In this document: piece by piece, positions 5,273-5,437 of the stretch
Layout of the letters: every line of letters begins with the position of its first letter
How positions within the stretch are numbered: the stretch's first letter is position 1
Translations under genes and position numbers: made by a program
Source of the DNA: RGIG5612 sp045601405
GTDB lineage: Bacteria; Bacillota; Clostridia; Lachnospirales; Lachnospiraceae
Assembly: GCA_045601405.1 (NCBI GenBank)
Contig: JAZRZO010000009.1
Location: forward strand, 1-5,437
Reading direction: 5' to 3'
DNA length: 5,437 nt
Notes under the pieces: generated by a model
The model's database searches: none
What the model was told of the DNA's origin: nothing
What the model saw: only the letters and a program-made list of their open reading frames with translations

Positions 5273-5318
5273 ATCCATTCCGCACTCCCGCATCTCCGAT
5301 GCTCCGTGCTCCATGGAT
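5273..5318. repeat. Modular hairpin A with regularly spaced TCC/GGA triplets
   Basis: Three stems are nested: ATCCAT (5273-5278) with ATGGAT (5313-5318), GCAC (5282-5285) with GTGC (5306-5309), and GCATC (5290-5294) with GATGC (5298-5302). The interior loops are TCC/TCC and TCCC/TCC, and the terminal loop is TCC. Read on the minus strand, the direction of tRNA transcription, every unpaired segment is GGA or GGGA. The triplets recur about every eight bases. It lies 3 nt from hairpin B, with which it shares the same design. Confidence 0.75.
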
Positions 5319-5338
5319 ATTGTTCGTTGAATAAATCC

Positions 5339-5363
5339 AAAAAAACAAGCGAGCTTGTTTTTT
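5339..5363 (-). terminator. Bidirectional intrinsic terminator after tRNA-Asp
   Basis: The stem 5340-5349 pairs with 5354-5363 around a 4-nt loop (CGAG on the plus strand). The core is AACAAG/CTTGTT extended by A-T pairs. On the minus strand it ends in a run of seven T residues, 20 nt after tRNA-Asp; the plus strand also ends in T residues. The stem has few G-C pairs, so read-through into tRNA-Glu is possible. Confidence 0.6.
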
Positions 5364-5383
5364 GTCTTTATTCTCCTCACAAG

Positions 5384-5437
5384 CGACCCAGATGAGACTC
5401 GAACTCACGACCTCCGCCGTGACAGGGCGGCGCTCTA
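5384..5437 (-). tRNA. tRNA-Asp (anticodon GUC), 5' end cut by window edge
   Basis: The 3' three-quarters of a tRNA is visible. The anticodon stem and loop (GCCGCC-CTGTCAC-GGCGG) give anticodon GTC, followed by a GTGAG/CTCAT T-stem and acceptor 3' strand CTGGGTC with discriminator G, as expected for aspartate. CCA is not encoded; CTT follows. The missing part is the acceptor 5' strand and most of the D-arm, which lie beyond the window. Confidence 0.93.

Larger units (their letters stand above)
5206..5383. other. 178-nt hairpin-filled spacer between tRNA-Asp and tRNA-Glu, no supported gene
   Basis: Nearly the whole spacer can fold. From the Glu side there is a GACCTT/AAGGTC hairpin (5217-5235), then the two modular hairpins at 5242-5269 and 5273-5318, an alternative small hairpin (5314-5339), and a terminator-like hairpin (5339-5363). 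A minus-strand frame of 88 codons crosses this spacer and the whole tRNA-Glu gene, so it is not a gene. I found no convincing minus-strand promoter; TTGGAT at 5335-5340 has no good -10 partner. Confidence 0.7.

Noticed and set aside
5114..5380. Minus-strand 88-codon open frame
   Set aside because: It contains the whole tRNA-Glu gene and the hairpin spacer, so it is a by-product of structured RNA sequence.

Overview
The window looks like chromosomal DNA of a low-to-mid GC Gram-positive bacterium of the class Clostridia, possibly close to Lachnospiraceae. Support comes from a GSI-alpha type glutamine synthetase that aligns (from memory) along its whole length with the Bacillus subtilis enzyme, a PfoR/PTS_EIIC_2 family membrane protein, strong Shine-Dalgarno sites, consensus sigma-A promoters and a tRNA cluster without encoded CCA ends. 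The genus cannot be fixed from this sequence alone.

Layout. Positions 1-284 hold no convincing gene, but they contain two long inverted repeats. Positions 285-4093 on the minus strand carry three tightly spaced genes, transcribed from right to left: a PfoR-like PTS_EIIC_2 membrane protein (GTG start at 4093), then glnA (glutamine synthetase), then asnS (asparaginyl-tRNA synthetase). The gaps are only 19 and 16 nt. A near-perfect sigma-A promoter at 4138-4166 (TTGACA, 17 nt, TAATAT) should drive all three as one operon. Its leader is about 38 nt, too short for a riboswitch or T-box. Positions 4094-4311 form a divergent promoter region. Positions 4312-4746 on the plus strand encode a compact RNase H type 1 without a hybrid-binding domain. 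Positions 4808-5437 are a minus-strand tRNA cluster, read in the order Asp (cut by the window edge), Glu, Thr, Met or Ile2 (CAU) and Leu. Between tRNA-Asp and tRNA-Glu lies a 178-nt spacer filled with hairpins.

How the parts work together. glnA makes glutamine from glutamate and ammonia, and asnS charges tRNA-Asn with asparagine. Both concern amide amino acids, and the membrane protein encoded first in the operon may be a transport or sensory partner, although its substrate is unknown. RNase H and the tRNA genes are housekeeping functions.

I see no CRISPR array, transposase, phage gene or defence gene. The most unusual material is non-coding: two modular hairpins at 5242-5318 built from short stems separated by GGA/GAA-type purine triplets (as read on the minus strand), a 51-nt inverted repeat with tandem G-A mismatches at 182-232 flanked by 5-bp direct repeats, and a G8 tract serving as the Shine-Dalgarno site of the operon's first gene. 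None of these proves a new system; they are candidates to check.
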